Source: Alphaproteobacteria bacterium (lineage in GTDB: Bacteria; Pseudomonadota; Alphaproteobacteria; UBA7985; JAUIBT01). From it: a stretch of DNA of 34,314 nt. A program made the position numbers and the translations under genes. Under the pieces are notes generated by a model, which searched no databases, was not told the origin of the DNA, and saw only the letters and a program-made list of their open reading frames with translations. The DNA is taken from positions 1 to 34,314 of the forward strand of contig JAUIHE010000016.1 of assembly GCA_030432195.1 (NCBI GenBank), read 5' to 3'. Of the stretch, positions 16,356-25,333 are shown in pieces. Numbering within the stretch: position 1 is the first letter of the stretch; every line of letters begins with the position of its first letter.

Positions 16356-16399
16356 ACTACCTTGCGGATCACTACTTTTGTCTTGCACTGGTGAAGGCT

Positions 16400-16433
16400 A
16401 TGCAATAAGGATTGCATACATTAAGTATACAAT
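16400..16433. promoter_or_regulatory. Paired inverted repeats upstream of the catabolic operon
   Basis: Two overlapping inverted repeats lie 21-54 bp before the start codon. ATGCAAT-AAGG-ATTGCAT (16400-16417) is perfect. ATTGCATAC (16411-16419) and GTATACAAT (16425-16433) form the second, with the spacer ATTAA. The second resembles the palindrome at 15584, so it is a likely GntR operator. Confidence 0.55.
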
Positions 16434-16453
16434 TCTCAATCAAAGAGGCGACG

Positions 16454-17410
16454 ATGCGCGTTCGAGGCATCTATACTCCGCTTATAACCCCCTATCGGGA
16501 CGACCAGTCGTTGGATCGCGATGCCCTCGAGGCCCTGATCGAGCGGCTCATCGCGGCGGGCGTCCACGGGTTGATCGTTGCGGGTACCACCGGTGAATAC
16601 TACGCGCAGACCAGCGAAGAGCGCCTGGCGCTCATGCGGTTGGCCGCGGATATCATCAAAGGCCGGGTGCCTCTGATTGTGGGAACCGGGGCCATTCGAA
16701 CAGAAGAGAGCATCGCCTATGCTCAGGCGGCAAAGGCTTGCGGTGCTGATGCGCTGCTGGTCGCAACCCCGCCTTACGCCTGCCCAACCGGACGCGAGAA
16801 CGCTTTGCACGCCCTGGCCATTGATCGGGCTGTCAATATGCCGATCATGCTTTACAACTACCCTGGCCGCATGGCTGCGGAGATGGACCAAGAGTATTTG
16901 GATCGGGTGGGCCGGTCGGCGAATTTTTGCGCCATCAAGGAAAGCTCTGGGGATATCAATCGCTTACACCTGTTGGCGCGGGACTATCCACACATCCAGT
17001 TGTCTTGCGGGATGGACGATCAGGCGCTGGAGTTCTTTGCCTGGGGCGTGCAATCGTGGGTCTGTGCAGGATCGAATTTTGCACCCGAAGCCCATTTGGC
17101 GCTGTGGCGCGCCTGCGTCGAGCAAGGGGATTTTACCACAGGAAGGCAAATCATGTCGGCCATGATGCCCTTGATGCGGGTGCTGGAGCAGGGCGGCAAG
17201 TTCGTGCAGTGCATCAAGTATGGTCTGGATGTACGGGGGCTTCCGGCCGGTCCGCCCAGGAACCCTCTAAAGCCGCTCAACAAGGACGAAAAGCGTGCTT
17301 TAGCGCAAACAATTCGGGTCATGGACAGCAGCCTTGCGGCCATTGAGGCGCGCACTGCCAGTCTTGGTCTGGTCCAAACCGGTGCAGCCCAACAGGAGGT
17401 GGCGCAGTGA
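16454..17410 (+). CDS. DapA/N-acetylneuraminate-lyase-family aldolase or deaminase
   Basis: I start at ATG 16454 because AGAGG precedes it; an upstream TTG lies within the operator. The 318-residue protein is a class-I (Schiff-base) enzyme of the dihydrodipicolinate synthase family. It has the GTTGE loop (T45-T46), the tyrosine Y134 in MLYNYPGR with the substrate-carboxylate arginine nearby, and the Schiff-base lysine K162 in CAIKESSGD. It is unlikely to be the housekeeping DapA, because it lies in an inducible operon with an aldehyde dehydrogenase and a FAD oxidoreductase. Family members with such partners include 1-pyrroline-4-hydroxy-2-carboxylate deaminase, which fits the context but is not proven. 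Its stop overlaps the next start (GTGA). Confidence 0.85.
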   Translation: MRVRGIYTPLITPYRDDQSLDRDALEALIERLIAAGVHGLIVAGTTGEYYAQTSEERLALMRLAADIIKGRVPLIVGTGAIRTEESIAYAQAAKACGADALLVATPPYACPTGRENALHALAIDRAVNMPIMLYNYPGRMAAEMDQEYLDRVGRSANFCAIKESSGDINRLHLLARDYPHIQLSCGMDDQALEFFAWGVQSWVCAGSNFAPEAHLALWRACVEQGDFTTGRQIMSAMMPLMRVLEQGGKFVQCIKYGLDVRGLPAGPPRNPLKPLNKDEKRALAQTIRVMDSSLAAIEARTASLGLVQTGAAQQEVAQ

Positions 17411-18906
17411 CGACGCTTGCAACCAAAGAAGAATACCAAGCCATTGCCGACGGTCTGACGATTGCGAGCACGGCCTTTATTGACGGTGGTTTCCGCGCAG
17501 CGCGCTCAGGACGCAGTTTTGCTAGCGTCAACCCCGCAACTGGGGATAAGCTGGCTGACGTGGCGGCTTGCGACGGCCAGGACGTTGATTTCGCCGTTGC
17601 CAAAGCGCGCGAGTCCTTTGAAGACGGCCGCTGGTCTCGCTTAGCCCCCGGTGACCGCAAGGCAATCCTGATCCGGCTCGCCAAGCTGATTAAGCGCAAC
17701 GCGCCTGAGTTGGCGGTATTGGAGTCCTTGGACAGCGGCAAGCCCATCCGCGATTGCGTGACCATTGACATTCCTGAAGTGGTCAACACCCTGATTTGGC
17801 ATGCCGAGGCCATCGACAAGATCTATGACCAGACCGCCCCTGTAGGCGCCGATGCGCTGGCCATTATTGAGCGATGCCCGATTGGCGTTGTGGGCGTGGT
17901 GCTGCCTTGGAACTTCCCACTGCTCATGCTGGCTTGGAAGTTGGGCCCGGCCTTGGCGGCCGGGAACAGCTTGGTGGTCAAGCCGGCTGAACAGACCAGC
18001 CTTACCGCGCTGCGCTTTGCAGAACTGGCCATGGAGGCAGGCCTGCCGCGTGGGGTGCTCAACGTCGTCACCGGGGATGGGCCAGGCGTCGGCCAACCTT
18101 TGGGTCTGCACCCCGATGTGGACATGATTTCCTTCACGGGCTCCACCGAAACCGGCAAGCGATTTTTGCGATACAGCGCTGATTCCAATATGAAAAAAGT
18201 GGCGCTGGAATGCGGTGGCAAGAACCCGGCCGTGGTGCTGAGCGATGCCGAACAGCTAGACATAGTCGCTGAACACATCGTCAATGGGGCCTTCTGGAAC
18301 ATGGGCGAAAACTGCTCTGCCGCCTCGCGGCTGATCGTTCACCGCGATGTCAAAGCGCCGCTGATGGCCGCTATGGTCGCCCGTGCCCGTGAATGGCGGA
18401 CAGGCGATCCGCTGGACCCTACCAACCATTTGGGCGCGCTGATCGACAAAGATCACGTAGCAAAAGTTTGCGCCTATTTGGACAAGGGCGAGGCCGTCGT
18501 CGGTGGCAAGGGGCAGGGCGCCTTTGTGGAGCCAACCATTTTCGACGGCGTGAGCCCCGACAGCCTTTTGGCGCAAGAGGAAATCTTTGGCCCGCTGTTG
18601 TCGGTGATTGAGGTGGCCAGCGATGATGAAGCCATCCGCCTGGCCAACCAGAGCCAATACGGGCTGACGGCCTCTTTGTTCAGTGGCAATATCAAAAAAG
18701 CCCTGCGCGGCGCGCGCGATTTACGGGCGGGAACCGTGACGGTCAATTGCTTTGGCGAAGGGGATATCACGACGCCCTTCGGCGGCTTCAAGCAGTCGGG
18801 CTTTTGGGGGCGTGATAACGGCCTTGCCGCGCACGATCAGTACACGGAGATCAAGACAATTTGGATTGATCTGAGCGACCGCATCGGCGAAGAGCTGGCG
18901 CGGTGA
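17407..18906 (+). CDS. NAD(P)-dependent aldehyde dehydrogenase
   Basis: This 499-residue protein is a complete aldehyde dehydrogenase. The visible key residues are N169 in LPWNFP, the nucleotide-binding FTGSTETGKRF, the general base E268 in LECGGKNP and the nucleophile C303 in GENCSAASR. The C-terminal PFGGFKQSGFWGRD is typical of the betaine-aldehyde/PuuC group, which oxidises amino-aldehydes or semialdehydes. It starts with GTG overlapping the previous stop codon and overlaps the next gene in the same way, so the three proteins are probably made in similar amounts. The expected substrate is the aldehyde produced by the neighbouring enzymes, for example a ketoglutarate or amino semialdehyde. 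Confidence 0.88.
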   Translation: MTTLATKEEYQAIADGLTIASTAFIDGGFRAARSGRSFASVNPATGDKLADVAACDGQDVDFAVAKARESFEDGRWSRLAPGDRKAILIRLAKLIKRNAPELAVLESLDSGKPIRDCVTIDIPEVVNTLIWHAEAIDKIYDQTAPVGADALAIIERCPIGVVGVVLPWNFPLLMLAWKLGPALAAGNSLVVKPAEQTSLTALRFAELAMEAGLPRGVLNVVTGDGPGVGQPLGLHPDVDMISFTGSTETGKRFLRYSADSNMKKVALECGGKNPAVVLSDAEQLDIVAEHIVNGAFWNMGENCSAASRLIVHRDVKAPLMAAMVARAREWRTGDPLDPTNHLGALIDKDHVAKVCAYLDKGEAVVGGKGQGAFVEPTIFDGVSPDSLLAQEEIFGPLLSVIEVASDDEAIRLANQSQYGLTASLFSGNIKKALRGARDLRAGTVTVNCFGEGDITTPFGGFKQSGFWGRDNGLAAHDQYTEIKTIWIDLSDRIGEELAR

Positions 18907-20264
18907 AGGCGGGGCCTCCTGCGTCCCTACGAACGGCGCGCCGCTTGCCCAAAGATACCGGCCTGCCTGCTTGGTATGCCATGCTGCCGGCCGCTGATCC
19001 GGCGATTAGTCTGCAAGGCAAACAAACAGCAGATTGGCTGGTACTTGGCGCGGGCTTTGCTGGTTTGGCGGCCGCAAGGCGCTTGCGCCAGCTTGACCCC
19101 AAGGGCCGGATCGTGGTCCTTGAGGCCAGCCGCGTTGGGCTGGGCCCTTCGGGGCGCAACTCTGGCTTCATGGTCGATTTGCCCCACAATTTGCAGTCCA
19201 GCGACTACGGCAGCGGGCTGGAGGCCGACCGCGCGCTGATCCAACGCAACCGCGCGGCGATCGAGTTTGCACGGCAGGCGGTGGCGGAATACGGCTTGCC
19301 GGACGAGGCCTTTGTGCCCTGGGGCAAGGTCAATGCCGCGGCCAGCGCAGCGGGCGATGCACACAACCAGAGCTACAGCGCGCACCTGGCGACTTTGGGC
19401 GAAAGCTGCCAGTGGCTGGATGCTGGCGACATGCGCGCGCTGACGGGCAGCAGTTATTACCGCTCCGGCCTGTTTACGCCCGGGACCGTCCTTATCCAAC
19501 CGGTTCAATACATCCGGGGGCTGGCAGAGGGGCTGCGCGGCAGCGCGGTCGCTATTTACGAAGACAGTCCCGTGCAGGCGCTGCACAACTTGGGGCAGGC
19601 TTGGCGGGCCACCACGCCGCATGGTTCGCTGGAAAGTCCGCGTGTGATTTTGGCGGTCAATGGGCATGCCAGCAGTTTCGGCTTCTATAAGAGGCGGCTT
19701 ATTCATGTCATGCTTTACGCCTCTATGTCGGAACCCTTAGGAGACGCGGCGCTGCGGGTCCTTGGGGGGCAGGACTTTTGGGGCATAACGCCCTCGGACC
19801 CTATGGGCAGCTCCCTGCGGCGGATCAATGGGCACGGCGGGCAGCGCATTTTGATGCGCAACCGCTTTAGTTATGAGCCGGGGCTGCAAACGAGTGCCGG
19901 CCGACTGGAGCGGCTAAGCTTGGATCATGATTTGGCTTTCCAGCGGCGTTTTCCCATGTTGGCTGGGCTCAAGATGCAGTACCGCTGGGCGGGCCGCCTT
20001 TGTCTGTCCTGGAACTCTGTGCCTGCCTTCGGCGAAATTGACAGCGGCTTGTTTAGTGCGGTCTGCCAGAATGGGCTTGGATCGGTGCAAGGCACTATGG
20101 CGGGCATCTGCGCAGCTGAACTGGCGGTTGGGCAACCCAGCGCGCATGCCGAAGCTCTGCTAAGCGAGCCGGAGCCGAGCCAAATTCCGCCAGAGCCCTT
20201 GTCCTGGATCGGCGCCAATGCCGCCTTGCGTTGGAAAGAATGGCGTGCAGGAGCAGAGCTTTAG
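18903..20264 (+). CDS. DAO-family FAD-dependent amine/imino-acid oxidoreductase
   Basis: The 453-residue protein starts with GTG overlapping the aldehyde dehydrogenase stop codon. After an N-terminal lead (GLPAWYAML), typical of PuuB-like and glycine-oxidase-like enzymes, comes the FAD-binding strand-loop ADWLVLGAGFAGLAAARRL (GxGxxG at 49-54) and the GPSGRNSGFM segment near residues 81-90. The C-terminal GLFSAVCQNGLGSVQGTM region closes the flavin site. It should oxidise a secondary or primary amine, or a cyclic imino acid, in the cytoplasm. Bases about 19821-19903 of this gene are copied in the tandem repeats that begin at its own stop codon. Confidence 0.85.
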   Translation: MKAGPPASLRTARRLPKDTGLPAWYAMLPAADPAISLQGKQTADWLVLGAGFAGLAAARRLRQLDPKGRIVVLEASRVGLGPSGRNSGFMVDLPHNLQSSDYGSGLEADRALIQRNRAAIEFARQAVAEYGLPDEAFVPWGKVNAAASAAGDAHNQSYSAHLATLGESCQWLDAGDMRALTGSSYYRSGLFTPGTVLIQPVQYIRGLAEGLRGSAVAIYEDSPVQALHNLGQAWRATTPHGSLESPRVILAVNGHASSFGFYKRRLIHVMLYASMSEPLGDAALRVLGGQDFWGITPSDPMGSSLRRINGHGGQRILMRNRFSYEPGLQTSAGRLERLSLDHDLAFQRRFPMLAGLKMQYRWAGRLCLSWNSVPAFGEIDSGLFSAVCQNGLGSVQGTMAGICAAELAVGQPSAHAEALLSEPEPSQIPPEPLSWIGANAALRWKEWRAGAEL

Positions 20265-20551
20265 AGCGCGTTTCGTTGAAATGCATTCACAGGGCGCGCT
20301 CACGCAATGAGATATTGCCGCCAATGCCCCTTGCGGATCTGTGGCACAATCGACGGCGATTGCTCGGGCCCTGCTCTTGAGCGCTCGCGGCGCACTTGCA
20401 ACCGGAACCCCTGAACCGCTCGATAGAATTCAGGGCACAGCGGATCATAAGGCGCGGCGGACAGCGCATTTTGATGCGCAACCGCTTTGGAGATAAGCCG
20501 GAGCTGCAAACGAGCAATGGCCGGGTCGCCCGCCAGCGCCCAGACCTAGGC
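20262..20551 (+). repeat. ~290-bp tandem repeat, unit 1, with FAD-gene fragment
   Basis: The unit begins at the TAG stop of the FAD gene (TAGAGCGCGTTTCGTTG) and ends in CAGACCTAGGC. Near its start GAGCGCG can pair with CGCGCTC. Its second half (20441-20523) aligns with bases 19821-19903 of the FAD gene at roughly 85% identity by eye and keeps the reading GGQRILMRNRF. Unit 2 follows directly. Confidence 0.85.
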
Positions 20552-20854
20552 TAGAGTGCGTTTCGTTGAAATGCATTCACAGGGCGCGTGCACTCTATGG
20601 GATATTGACGCCAATGCCCCTTGCGGATCTGTGGCACGGATCCTTGGCGCAATCGACGTCGATCGCTCGGGCCCTGCTCTTGAGCGCTCGCGGCGCACTT
20701 GCACCCGGAACCCCTGAACCACTCGATAGAATTCAGGGCAAAGCGGATCAAAGAGCGCGGCGAACAGCGCATTTTGATGCGCAACCGCTTTGGCGATAAG
20801 CCGGAGCTGCAAACGAGCGATGGCCGGGTCGCCCGCCAGCGCCCAGACCTAGGC
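20552..20854 (+). repeat. ~300-bp tandem repeat, unit 2, with FAD-gene fragment
   Basis: This unit is very similar to unit 1, with about 13 extra bases near 20640-20653. It opens TAGAGTGC, which pairs with GCACTCTA about 30 bases later, a hairpin in a different register from that of unit 1. Its FAD-like segment is 20744-20826. The 106 bp between it and lexA show no gene. Confidence 0.85.
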
Positions 20855-20960
20855 TAGGCCGCCGCTGGGTTGTGTGCCAGCGAGCGTCGCCACGCTCGAC
20901 CCGACCCCTGAGACCTGTTGGCCCCAAAGGCGCGGTCGCGCTTCAGTCTCGCGGCAGGTC

Positions 20961-21671
20961 CTAATGATAAGAGCGCATGAGACCGCGTAGACGGCCTTGG
21001 ACCGAGACACGGCCTGGTTCCAACACCCGGGTTTCAAAACGTGAATTCGCAGGTTCAAGAGCAACAAAGTTTTCGTGCTTACGCCAGCGCTTCAGTGTGA
21101 CCTCGTGACCATCGACCAGGGCGACGACAATCTCCCCGTTGTGGGCGATTTCTCCCCGCTCGATGACCACCAGGTCGCCGTCGTGAATCCCCGCTTCGAT
21201 CATGGAATCGCCATCGACCTCAAGAACGTAGTGATCGCCGCGGCCAAACAGGTGCGAGGGAACATCAACGTGATTTTCTGTCTGCTCAATGGCCTCAATC
21301 GGCAAGCCCGCAGCGATGCGGCCAACAAGCGGCAATTGGTTATCGTTTTGCACCGCAGGCACCCCCCGCGGCGCCTGATAGCGCTCACTCGGGTCGCGCA
21401 ATCCGGCTTGCATGCCGCCTGCCAACAGGTTTTGGCGATAGCCCGGTTGCGGCTGGTCCTCCGGCAATCGCAAGACTTCCAAAGCGCGCGCGCGATGCGG
21501 CATGCGTTTCAAGAACCCCCGCTCTTCCAGACCAGTAATCAAGCGATGAATGCCAGATTTTGATTTTAGTCCAAGGGCATCCTTCATTTCATCGAAGGAT
21601 GGCGGCACGCCCATTTCGGTCATACGTTCATGAATGAATAGTAGTAAGGCGCGCTGTTTGTGCGTTAGCAT
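20961..21671 (-). CDS. lexA: SOS repressor LexA
   Basis: This 236-residue LexA begins at ATG 21671. The N-terminal winged helix reads LTHKQRALLLFIHERMTEMG and continues through LKSKSGIHRLITGLEERGFL, the form usual in alphaproteobacteria. The self-cleavage site is A121-G122 in GRIAAGLP, and the catalytic pair is S156 (GDSMIEAG) and K194 (VTLKRW). It represses DNA-damage genes and is inactivated when RecA stimulates self-cleavage. A GTTC-N7-GTTC box lies about 90 bases upstream, so it should regulate itself. It follows moeA, as in many alphaproteobacteria. Confidence 0.97.
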   Translation of the reverse strand: MLTHKQRALLLFIHERMTEMGVPPSFDEMKDALGLKSKSGIHRLITGLEERGFLKRMPHRARALEVLRLPEDQPQPGYRQNLLAGGMQAGLRDPSERYQAPRGVPAVQNDNQLPLVGRIAAGLPIEAIEQTENHVDVPSHLFGRGDHYVLEVDGDSMIEAGIHDGDLVVIERGEIAHNGEIVVALVDGHEVTLKRWRKHENFVALEPANSRFETRVLEPGRVSVQGRLRGLMRSYH

Positions 21672-21759
21672 GGCTCATATTCCCCAACCTGTGCGAGTCA
21701 AAGCAATGTGGCAATAAACGCAAGGGTGGCTACGGATGTTTTTATTAGATACGTATCAC

Positions 21760-21774
21760 GTTCTATCTTAGTTC
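21760..21774 (-). promoter_or_regulatory. SOS box (LexA operator) upstream of lexA
   Basis: GTTCTATCTTAGTTC matches the alphaproteobacterial LexA site GTTC-N7-GTTC exactly, with seven bases between the half sites. It lies between moeA and lexA, which fits autoregulation from a promoter separate from the trp-moa operon. Confidence 0.88.
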
Positions 21775-21809
21775 TGATTTTACGTCAAGTTGGAGTCGCG
21801 CTTTTCTGG

Positions 21810-23006
21810 CTAAATGAGACCTGACAAGGGCAAGTAATCCACAATCTGACCATTTGACCAGGTTGGAGCATGGGCAGGGCGGCGGATGAGGCCGTCTGCC
21901 AGCGCGAGCACGCTTGCCATCGCGCTATCTTGGCGATTAAAGGCCTCAACACGGCCATCCGGCAGCAAGCGGGCGCGCAAAAACTCGAGACGTTCGTCGT
22001 TAGCGGGCAGACTGCCGCTGAGGTTGCGCGTCTGCCAAGCTTCGGTTGGATCGTCTTGTCCCAGCATCTGCGCCAGTAGGGGCGCCAGGAACATCAGGCC
22101 TCCGAGCACGGCCGAAACTGGGTTGCCGGGGAGGCCCAAGAACACACGGTTCTGGAAGTCGCCAAAAATGAGCGGCTTGCCGGGGCGCATGGCAATCTTC
22201 CAGAAATCAACGCTGAGGCCATGATCGCGCAGCAGACCGCCGACCAGGTCGTGATCGCCGACCGAGGCACCGCCGCTGGTGACGATAATGTCGGCCGAGC
22301 GCGCGGCGTCCAAGGTGGCAAGCAGCGCCTCTTTGTCGTCGGGCGTGGCTCCAAAGACCAGGGCTTGCCCGCCGTGCCGCTCGACCAGGGCTTGAAGCGC
22401 TGCACAGTTGGCGGAGATGATTTGGCCGGGCCCTATCGGCTCGCCTGGATGCACCAATTCATCGCCGGTCGAGATAAGCGCAACTTGCGGACATCGCCGC
22501 ACCTTTAGCCAAGGGTAGTTCATGGCCGCAGCCAAGCCGATGTGCCGTGCGCCCAGGCGCTGGCCGGCTTTGAGGCAAACTTGTCCTTTGGCGAAATCTT
22601 GGCCTGCGGCGCGCACGTAGCGTCCAGCGGTCAGATTGGCGTCTGTCGCGATGCGGGCATCGCCGCGCGGGTGGGTCAGCTCTTGGATAAGGATAGCATC
22701 TGCGCCAGGGGGCAGGGGAGCGCCAGTAAATATCCGCGCGGCCTGACCGGGCCCGATCGGGCCTTGGGGGACAGCGCCCGCGGCGACAGTCTGGGTCACA
22801 ACAAACTGACTGCCGGGGCCGCTGCAATCGTCCGCGCGAACGGCATAGCCGTCCATGGCAGAGACCGCCGACGGGGGCTGATCGCGCCGAGCGCCCAGGT
22901 CTTCGGCCAAGATGCGCTCATTGGCTTGGTGGAGGCCGACCAGTTCTCCAGGCATCAAGGACGCGCGCTCAAGAATGCGCTGCTTGGCCTCGTCAAAGGC
23001 CATCAT
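21810..23006 (-). CDS. moeA: Molybdopterin molybdenumtransferase MoeA
   Basis: The 398-residue protein inserts molybdate into adenylated molybdopterin to make the molybdenum cofactor. It shows the MoeA hallmarks: [17 protein letters not shown] near the N-terminus, [18 protein letters not shown], the MPT-binding [11 protein letters not shown] and the RPGKPLIFG and [12 protein letters not shown] segments. The start overlaps the moaC stop codon (ATGA). The cofactor would serve the SoeA-like enzyme in this window. The length is normal for the family. Confidence 0.95.
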   Translation of the reverse strand: MMAFDEAKQRILERASLMPGELVGLHQANERILAEDLGARRDQPPSAVSAMDGYAVRADDCSGPGSQFVVTQTVAAGAVPQGPIGPGQAARIFTGAPLPPGADAILIQELTHPRGDARIATDANLTAGRYVRAAGQDFAKGQVCLKAGQRLGARHIGLAAAMNYPWLKVRRCPQVALISTGDELVHPGEPIGPGQIISANCAALQALVERHGGQALVFGATPDDKEALLATLDAARSADIIVTSGGASVGDHDLVGGLLRDHGLSVDFWKIAMRPGKPLIFGDFQNRVFLGLPGNPVSAVLGGLMFLAPLLAQMLGQDDPTEAWQTRNLSGSLPANDERLEFLRARLLPDGRVEAFNRQDSAMASVLALADGLIRRPAHAPTWSNGQIVDYLPLSGLI

Positions 23007-23512
23007 GGCGCGCGATACAGCCCTGATCGGCCGCCTTCTTTTTCCAGCAAACGAATGTTGGTGATAACCATGTCTTTTTGCACGGCCTTGGCCATGTCAT
23101 AGACGGTCAGGCAAGCGATACCGACCGCCGTTAGCGCTTCCATCTCGACGCCGGTCTGGCCGCTGGTTTTGGCTTCCGCCTCGACCAGAACCACAGCCGG
23201 ATCGTCTTGCAATGTCAGACGCAGCTTGACGCTGGTCAGCGGCAGGGGGTGGCAGAGTGGGATCAGGTTCGCGGTTTGCTTGGCGCCCATAATGCCCGCC
23301 AACTGCGCAATCGACAGCACGTCGCCCTTTTTAAAACCGCCGCTTCGGATCAGGGCGAGCGTTTCAGGGGACACCCGAACTTCGCCGTGTGCCAGCGCGC
23401 GCCGGTCGGTGCTGTCCTTGGCGCTCACGTCCACCATCGTGGCGGCCCCGGTCTCATCGAAGTGGCTGAAGTCCAGCGGTTCTTGATCGCCGGCCTTGGT
23501 CCGCTGGCTCAT
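23003..23512 (-). CDS. moaC: Cyclic pyranopterin monophosphate synthase MoaC
   Basis: This 169-residue enzyme makes cyclic pyranopterin monophosphate, the first stable intermediate of molybdenum cofactor synthesis, working with MoaA (not in the window). Typical features are [29 protein letters not shown], the catalytic region [20 protein letters not shown] and the EKEGGRSG loop. It overlaps both trpC and moeA by four bases (ATGA), so the tryptophan and cofactor genes are transcribed and translated as one unit. Confidence 0.96.
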   Translation of the reverse strand: MSQRTKAGDQEPLDFSHFDETGAATMVDVSAKDSTDRRALAHGEVRVSPETLALIRSGGFKKGDVLSIAQLAGIMGAKQTANLIPLCHPLPLTSVKLRLTLQDDPAVVLVEAEAKTSGQTGVEMEALTAVGIACLTVYDMAKAVQKDMVITNIRLLEKEGGRSGLYRAP

Positions 23513-24324
23513 GCCGATATCCCCAACAGGTCTTTGGTCGCTGCGGTGACGTTTTCCTGGCGCATGAGGCTCTCGCCCACCAAATAGGCGCGGGCGCCGT
23601 GCGCCGACATCTCGATTAGGTCAACGTGGCTGTAAAGGCCGCTTTCGGCCACCAAAAGTCGATTTTCCGGCACTTGTCGCGCCAGGGTCTTGAAGGTCTC
23701 AAGGCTGACCTCCAGGGTCTTGAGGTTACGATTATTGATGCCGATAAGCGGGCTGGGCAGCTCCAGCGCCCGCTCCAGCTCGTCTTCGTCGTGGACCTCA
23801 ATCAGGGCATCCATGCCCAGTTCGGTCGCTGTGCCTAGCAAGTCCTGCGCCTGGCCGTCGCTGAGGCAGGCCATAATCAGCAATACGCAGTCGGCGCCCA
23901 AGACGCGGCTTTCGACGATCTGATAGGGATCGAGCATGAAATCTTTGCGCAGACAGGGCAGATCGACGGCAGCGCGAGCGGCAATCAGGTAGTCGTCGTG
24001 GCCCTGGAAAAAGGGGCGATCGGTTAGCACGGACAAGCAAGTTGCACCACCTGCTTTATAGGCTTCGGCCAACAAAGGCGGGTCAAAATCGGGGCGAATT
24101 AAGCCTTTGGAAGGTGAGGCCTTCTTGATCTCAGCGATCAAAGCGAATTGACCGTTCGCATGGCGCTCCTCCAGGGCGCGAACGAAGCCGCGAGGTAGGC
24201 CGCCTTCGCCAAGACGCGCCTGCAGGTCGGCAAAAGGCATGGCTGCCTTGCAAGCTTCTATGTGGTCGCGCGTCTTGGCGCAGATTTTGGCCAAGGTGTC
24301 AGAGACGACAGGGGCGTTAGGCAT
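23509..24324 (-). CDS. trpC: Indole-3-glycerol phosphate synthase TrpC
   Basis: I choose ATG 24324 (271 residues); an upstream in-frame start would extend deeper into trpD. The TIM-barrel enzyme closes the indole ring in tryptophan synthesis. Visible signatures are [52 protein letters not shown] and [11 protein letters not shown]. The start overlaps the end of trpD by eight bases and the stop overlaps moaC. No TrpF domain is fused. Confidence 0.95.
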   Translation of the reverse strand: MPNAPVVSDTLAKICAKTRDHIEACKAAMPFADLQARLGEGGLPRGFVRALEERHANGQFALIAEIKKASPSKGLIRPDFDPPLLAEAYKAGGATCLSVLTDRPFFQGHDDYLIAARAAVDLPCLRKDFMLDPYQIVESRVLGADCVLLIMACLSDGQAQDLLGTATELGMDALIEVHDEDELERALELPSPLIGINNRNLKTLEVSLETFKTLARQVPENRLLVAESGLYSHVDLIEMSAHGARAYLVGESLMRQENVTAATKDLLGISA

Positions 24325-25333
24325 TGGTGAAAGCTCGCAATTTTTCGAGGACGGCATGGGCGCTGCCGTCGGTTAGGGCTTGGCGCGCGCGCTGGCAGCC
24401 TTCGCTATGGCTGGCAACCTTGCCCGCCACCATCAAAGCCGCCCCCGCGTTCAGCTCGACGGTCTGGGCGTAGGCGTTGCGTTCGCCGCGCAAAATGGCT
24501 TCCAAGGCGCGGGCGTTGTCTGCAGGCGTTCCACCCTTCAGCGCTTCGGGCGAGCAAAGCTCATAGCCCATGGAGCGCGGGTCAATGGTCAGCGGTTGCA
24601 CTTGGCCGTCGGCCAGAAACGCCGCGTGTGTGACATCGGTCAAGGTGATTTCATCCAACCCGTCGTTGCCGTGAACCACCAGGGCGCGCTGACTGCCCAG
24701 TTTGCCCAAAGCCTCGGCGATTGGCTCGACCAGGGCGCGGTCATAGACGCCGATTAGGCTCAGTTTGGTGCCCGCAGGGTTGGCCAGCGGTCCCAGAATA
24801 TTGAAGATCGTGCGCGTGCCCAGCTCCATGCGGGTTGGCATGACGTGGCGTACTGCGGCGTGGTGTTTGGGCGCCATCATGAAGCCCATGCCGGTCGCTT
24901 CAATGGCGGGGGCGATGCGATCCAGGGTTTGTTCGATATTGATACCCAGCGCGGTCAAGACATCCGCCGCACCCGAGCGGCTGGAAACGCCTTTGTTGCC
25001 GTGCTTGGCCACTGGAACACCACACGCGGCAATGACGAAGGCCGAGGCGGTGGAAATGTTATAGGTGTGAGAGCCATCGCCGCCCGTACCCACGACATCC
25101 AACGCGCCTTCGGGCGCTGGGACACCGGCCATAACAGCGCGCATGGCTTGTGCCGCGCCGGTTATCTCTGCCACCGTTTCGCCACGCACACGCAGCGCCA
25201 TCAAGAAGCCGCCCATTTGGCTAGGCGTGGGCTCACCCGCCATCAACAGATCGAAGGCGGCTCTGGCTTGTTCTTGGCTCAGCGACTGGCCGTCGGCCAC
25301 TTGGGCAATAAAGGATTTAAAAGCGTCTGACAT
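24317..25333 (-). CDS. trpD: Anthranilate phosphoribosyltransferase TrpD
   Basis: The 338-residue enzyme transfers phosphoribose to anthranilate. The PRPP-binding motif [14 protein letters not shown], the loop [17 protein letters not shown] and the anthranilate-site segment [17 protein letters not shown] are all present. It begins immediately after the trpG stop codon with no gap. The length is typical, and no glutaminase domain is fused, since trpG is separate. Confidence 0.96.
   Translation of the reverse strand: MSDAFKSFIAQVADGQSLSQEQARAAFDLLMAGEPTPSQMGGFLMALRVRGETVAEITGAAQAMRAVMAGVPAPEGALDVVGTGGDGSHTYNISTASAFVIAACGVPVAKHGNKGVSSRSGAADVLTALGINIEQTLDRIAPAIEATGMGFMMAPKHHAAVRHVMPTRMELGTRTIFNILGPLANPAGTKLSLIGVYDRALVEPIAEALGKLGSQRALVVHGNDGLDEITLTDVTHAAFLADGQVQPLTIDPRSMGYELCSPEALKGGTPADNARALEAILRGERNAYAQTVELNAGAALMVAGKVASHSEGCQRARQALTDGSAHAVLEKLRAFTNA

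Noticed and set aside
20300-20812. Similar minus-strand ORFs in both tandem repeat units
   Set aside because: Their similarity only reflects the repeated DNA; neither has a ribosome binding site, the two lengths differ, and the opposite strand shows the FAD-derived reading.
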